A stretch of DNA of 14,596 bases, taken from positions 1 to 14,596 of the forward strand of contig NZBB01000022.1 in NCBI GenBank assembly GCA_002686295.1, given 5' to 3'. Under the pieces are notes generated by a model that was given only the letters and a program-made list of their open reading frames with translations, was not told the DNA's origin and made no database searches. Both the position numbers and the translations under genes were made by a program. Positions 14,270 through 14,596 of this stretch are shown here, one piece after another (the first letter of the stretch is position 1; each line of letters begins with the position of its first letter). Source of the DNA: Candidatus Woesearchaeota archaeon. Its GTDB lineage: Archaea > Nanobdellota > Nanobdellia > Woesearchaeales > GCA-2686295.

Positions 14270-14593
14270 ATGAGAAAACTGGCAGTGATTAATCAGAAAG
14301 GAGAAGTTGCAAAAACTATTACTTCTGTAAACCTTGCAGCAGGATTATCAAGAAGAGGTAAAAAAGTTTTATTGATAGACCTTGACCCACAAAGTAGCCT
14401 TGAGTTATCAATGGAACTGGATAATGATTATACGACTTATGACTTCTTATTTAATGATCTGATATTAGAGCAATGCATTTCAAATATAGGCTCAAATCTT
14501 GATTTGATTAAAGGAAATAACAGATTACTGAATGTTGATGAAGCATTGATAAAAAATAATGTTGAAGTTGTTGAAGAAAAAGTCACAGTTTAA
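14270..14593 (+). pseudogene. ParA/Soj-like ATPase, truncated with degenerate Walker A
   Basis: 107 aa, against about 250 for ParA-family ATPases that move plasmids or chromosomes. The N-terminal half aligns well: LAVINQKG, a P-loop region, TSVNLAAGLSRRGKKVLLID and LDPQSS (Walker A'-like aspartates kept). The deviant Walker A motif KGGxGKT reads KGEVAKT at residues 10-16, so both key glycines are lost and ATP binding should fail. The frame ends with TAA at 14591, before Walker B. The last 20 residues no longer resemble ParA. The simplest reading is a decaying gene cut by a frameshift or stop, with possible remains beyond the window. A short ParA-like protein with a new role is the alternative. 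Confidence 0.6.
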
Positions 14594-14596
14594 TTA

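Overview
The window comes from an archaeon with low G+C and compact, tightly packed genes. The evidence is a complete archaeal RNA polymerase operon (rpoH, split rpoB, split rpoA, the L30e-like protein and NusA), archaeal-type uS12, an archaeal Elp3, a DUF5752 protein, TATA-like boxes about 25-29 nt before many start codons, and tRNAs interrupted by bulge-helix-bulge introns. Very high A+T and 4-bp gene overlaps suggest a small-genome lineage such as DPANN (Woesearchaeota or Pacearchaeota type). That placement is inference from style, not from a tree.

Positions 1-530 hold a tRNA cluster: the last 17 nt of a probable tRNA-Tyr, then tRNA-Asp(GTC) and tRNA-Lys(TTT). Neither complete gene reads as a tRNA unless two introns are removed, one in the D-loop just after the GG pair and one at the canonical 37/38 site. 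Positions 531-8434 are one rightward operon: rpoH, rpoB2 (B''), rpoB1 (B'), rpoA1 (A'), rpoA2 (A''), rpl30e, nusA. Most junctions overlap by 1-8 nt, so translation is probably coupled. rps12 follows with its own TATA box placed for a leaderless transcript.

Positions 8908-14596 are more mixed. On the minus strand lie a small protein with ADP-ribosyltransferase-like motifs, a NOP2/Sun-type RNA m5C methyltransferase, an unrecognised helical protein with an R-D-x3-H motif (possible HEPN RNase), a winged-helix/Nudix fusion and Elp3, the tRNA wobble-uridine modification enzyme. On the plus strand lie a DUF5752 protein with a lysine-rich tail and, at the right edge, a short ParA-like gene with a spoiled Walker A motif. 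The theme is transcription, translation and RNA modification. Several short tandem repeats (9, 11, 12 and 15 bp periods) sit in intergenic or promoter regions.

I found no convincing new multi-gene system. The most unusual content is the pair of doubly interrupted tRNA genes placed directly before the RNA polymerase operon, the possible HEPN gene with repeats at its promoter, and the degenerate ParA fragment.
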